Assembly (NCBI GenBank): GCA_017560705.1
Contig: JAFZEK010000047.1
Location: 1 to 8,571 of the forward strand
DNA from: Bacteroidales bacterium
GTDB taxonomy: Bacteria > Bacteroidota > Bacteroidia > Bacteroidales > P3
Direction: 5' to 3'
Length of the DNA stretch: 8,571 nucleotides
Position 1 is the first letter of the stretch. The number at the start of each line of letters is the position of its first letter. Positions 7,050 to 8,571 of this stretch are shown here, one piece after another. The notes beneath the pieces are model-generated. The model had not been told where the DNA came from. It did not search any database and saw only the letters and a list, made by a program, of their open reading frames with translations. The translations under genes were made by a program, and so were the position numbers.

Positions 7050-7511
7050 CTATATATCTAAACTATTTATTTCTTCATATATCAAATTGGTTTCAAAGCC
7101 TTTGGATGTAAGATAAGCCATCAGTTTTTTCCTATTCTGCAGCCTATCGCCCTTGGGCAAAGAATCTAACTTTTTCAGCACCAACTGATGCAGCACTTGC
7201 CCATACTCATCGTCGGATATCTCTTTAAGAGCCAGCTTTATATTGACTTCCGCCACCCTATTTTGCCGCAAATGAGCCGCTATTTTCACTTTGCCCCATC
7301 GGAGCATTCTAAACTTGCCCCTAGCAAAAGACGACGCATAACGCTCTTCGCTGATAAAACCATTCACCACCAACTCTCCAAGTATATAATCGGCTTCAGA
7401 GTCGCCTACTCCCCACTCTTTCAGCTTCTTCGACACTGTGTAAACACATTGTTCGCTACTGGCACAATAACGCATTGCCTTTGACAAATACACCGAATAT
7501 ACTTCTTCCAT
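7050..7511 (-). CDS. recX: Regulatory protein RecX
   Basis: RecX binds RecA and caps or inhibits RecA filaments, limiting strand exchange and the SOS response. The 153-residue length and all-helical make-up of three-helix repeats fit the family. Characteristic segments are KAMRYCASSEQCVYTVSKKL (11-30), the central FISEERYASSFARGKFR (52-68) with RWGKVKIAAHLR (71-82), and the final RKKLMAYLTSKGFETNLIYEEI (127-148). The start is ATG 7511 with a weak AGGA 5 nt upstream and a leader of about 68 nt from the predicted transcription start; the leader contains ATATTGG twice. It is first in a unit with the DUF3078 gene 14 bp downstream. recA is not in the window, so there is no recA-recX pairing here. 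Seven of eight Ile codons are ATA. Confidence 0.9.
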   Translation of the reverse strand: MEEVYSVYLSKAMRYCASSEQCVYTVSKKLKEWGVGDSEADYILGELVVNGFISEERYASSFARGKFRMLRWGKVKIAAHLRQNRVAEVNIKLALKEISDDEYGQVLHQLVLKKLDSLPKGDRLQNRKKLMAYLTSKGFETNLIYEEINSLDI

Positions 7512-7585
7512 TATTATCCTATATTTCCAATATCTACCAATATTTCAACGCTTTGTAAGCTTTTTGTCTACTGCATTCAATACCG

Positions 7586-7617
7586 CAAAGGTACAACTAA
7601 AAATAGAGAATAGCAAA
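7586..7617 (-). promoter_or_regulatory. Bacteroidota-type promoter of recX and the DUF3078 gene
   Basis: On the minus strand TTTG (7617-7614) is followed after exactly 20 nt by TACCTTTG (7593-7586), a full match to the TTTG / TAnnTTTG consensus. Transcription should begin near 7579, leaving a leader of about 68 nt. I see no SOS-type operator, although Bacteroidota LexA sites are not easily recognised by eye. Confidence 0.83.
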
Positions 7618-7755
7618 ATAAATCCAAATATTTTTCATCCCCATGGAAAAACATCTCTATAAAATAACCTTCTAACAATTATATTTCAATAATTTAAGCA
7701 TGATTAAAGATTCCCTTTTTGGTAATAAAAAACATAAGCAAACACCGGAGAAAAA

Positions 7756-7848
7756 TATAGGCAACTTCTAAAAACGTAAATCACACAAAAGTTCTTTTAT
7801 TTCATGATAATATTTCTTAGAACGCGGATTTTTTAGAAGTCGCCTATA
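7756..7848. repeat. MITE-like element with 19-bp terminal inverted repeats
   Basis: TATAGGCAACTTCTAAAAA (7756-7774) is matched in inverted orientation by TTTTTAGAAGTCGCCTATA (7830-7848), 18 of 19 positions, around a 55-bp AT-rich centre that contains a further GTTCT/AGAAC foldback (7791-7795, 7819-7823). Removing TATA from both ends leaves an 85-bp element GGC...GCC with 15-bp arms flanked by a direct TATA, which could be a target duplication. It has no coding capacity. It could be a non-autonomous element mobilised by a transposase elsewhere in the genome, or an intergenic hairpin with an RNA role. Confidence 0.55.
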
Positions 7849-8072
7849 ATATCCCGAAAAAGAAGCAATTATAAATCGCCACATAATAAACATCCCTTTT
7901 AACAACAATGCTAAATCTTCAATATATTAACAACACGCCATTTAACACGGAGAATGACGTATTTCTCGAAATTTTTGTACAGATATGCCTATAACGCAAT
8001 CTCAGCGAGTTATCCAGATAAACAACTGATAATCAGATATAAGACTTTCCATCATAGTAACACCTGGGAAGC

Positions 8073-8148
8073 CGAAAGCAGCAAACCCGGGTTTCATCAC
8101 GAGGAAACCATATCTCCATCACGAGGAAACCCGGGTTTCATCGTGATG
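8073..8148. repeat. 22-bp period palindromic repeat cluster
   Basis: Three 22-bp units plus a 10-bp partial unit lie head to tail. The full consensus is CATCACGAGG followed by AAACCCGGGTTT. Unit 1 (8073-8094) keeps only the AAACCCGGGTTT half; unit 2 (8095-8116) keeps CATCACGAGGAAACC and then diverges; unit 3 (8117-8138) is complete; a partial unit (8139-8148) is inverted-like, CATCGTGATG. Unit 3 and the partial unit form a 32-bp palindrome (8117-8148) with a single mismatched pair (8125 against 8140). The GC-rich blocks stand out from the AT-rich surroundings, suggesting an inserted or dispersed repeat family rather than local drift. Confidence 0.75.
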
Positions 8149-8491
8149 TAAAATATAAAACATCGGGAGGAAAATTCCGCCACAAAGCGACAAATACCTC
8201 ACTTTTTCGCCTTCCAAAGGATACTACCGGAAAACCCTTTTAACATTTATAGATTTCTATTAACATTCACCACCCTACAAACTCCCAAGAAAAAAAGCAG
8301 TCAAAAAAACATTTCCCTAAGCAAAAAAACTACAAATTTAGGCTTCCTGAAAGCAAAATCACACTATTTTTGTTGTTAAAAACAAAGTAAGGGTTATAAT
8401 TTCATAGTAGAAAAATACAATTATTAAACTCTTCTTTTACAAAAGATTATGGATAAGAACAGTAAAAAGATAGAATTTTTCTGTAAAAATA

Positions 8492-8523
8492 TTTGGCAAA
8501 TTGAAAAATAATACATATCTTTG
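8492..8523 (+). promoter_or_regulatory. Bacteroidota-type promoter reading out of the right edge
   Basis: On the plus strand TTTG (8492-8495) is followed after exactly 20 nt by TATCTTTG (8516-8523). Transcription should begin near 8530. The remaining 41 bp contain no ATG, so this is a leader or an RNA whose body is outside the window. It diverges from recX and marks the next transcription unit. Confidence 0.8.
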
Positions 8524-8571
8524 CCGTGGATTTCAGCCAAGTAATAATCACTTCAAGAAGTCGCCAACGCT

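Larger units (their letters stand above)
7618..8491. other. Gene-free AT-rich intergenic region between divergent promoters
   Basis: About 870 bp lie between the recX promoter and a plus-strand promoter near the right edge. I see no credible protein gene: the longest frame (7954-8151, plus, 65 codons) is partly made from the 22-bp repeats, which change frame each period, and matches no family I know. The region holds a MITE-like inverted repeat (7756-7848), the 22-bp palindromic repeat cluster (8073-8148) and three A7 runs (8290-8329). A 20-codon frame starting ATG 8449 (MDKNSKKIEF...) has only a one-sided promoter match upstream (TATTTTTG, 8365-8372) and is not called. Confidence 0.7.

Noticed and set aside
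8073..8148. CRISPR-like reading of the 22-bp repeats
   Set aside because: The units are directly adjacent with no spacers of regular length and are internally palindromic; no cas gene is present.
7954..8151. A 65-codon plus-strand frame ending in the 22-bp repeat cluster
   Set aside because: Its C-terminal third is the repeat itself, whose 22-bp period does not preserve frame. There is no promoter, ribosome site or family resemblance.
8449..8511. Short plus-strand frame MDKNSKKIEF... of 20 codons
   Set aside because: It is too short to judge, lacks a Shine-Dalgarno sequence, and the upstream TATTTTTG at 8365-8372 has no matching TTTG at the required distance.

Overview
The window looks like ordinary chromosome of an AT-rich member of the Bacteroidales (Bacteroidota). 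The evidence is four sites matching the Bacteroidota promoter pattern TTTG-N20-TAnnTTTG, lineage-restricted families (DUF4290, DUF3078), a MurA with Asp in place of the catalytic Cys, mostly SD-poor A-rich start regions, and heavy use of the Ile codon ATA. I cannot name a genus. Every gene I can support is on the minus strand, so transcription runs from high to low coordinates.

Layout in transcription order. A gene-free stretch (7618-8491) holds an 85-bp MITE-like inverted-repeat element and a cluster of 22-bp palindromic repeats. It ends with a plus-strand promoter (8492-8523) whose gene lies beyond the window. Going left, promoter 7586-7617 drives recX and then a DUF3078 outer-membrane-type gene that is split by a -1 frameshift. 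Promoter 5906-5937 drives tRNA-Pro(GGG) and, 35 bp behind it with no promoter of its own, recG. Promoter 3507-3538 drives a probable four-gene operon: DUF4290 gene, murA, a PHP-type tyrosine phosphatase of the CpsB/YwqE family, and purB, which runs off the left edge.

Functionally this is housekeeping: DNA repair (RecX, RecG), peptidoglycan synthesis (MurA), purine synthesis (PurB), one probable capsule-regulating phosphatase and one tRNA. I see no defence system, CRISPR array, phage or complete insertion sequence. The points that deserve a second look are the exact slippery heptamer A_AAT_TTT at the DUF3078 frameshift, an abrupt change of isoleucine codon choice inside recG that continues through the DUF3078 gene, the two intergenic repeat structures, and the tRNA-recG arrangement.
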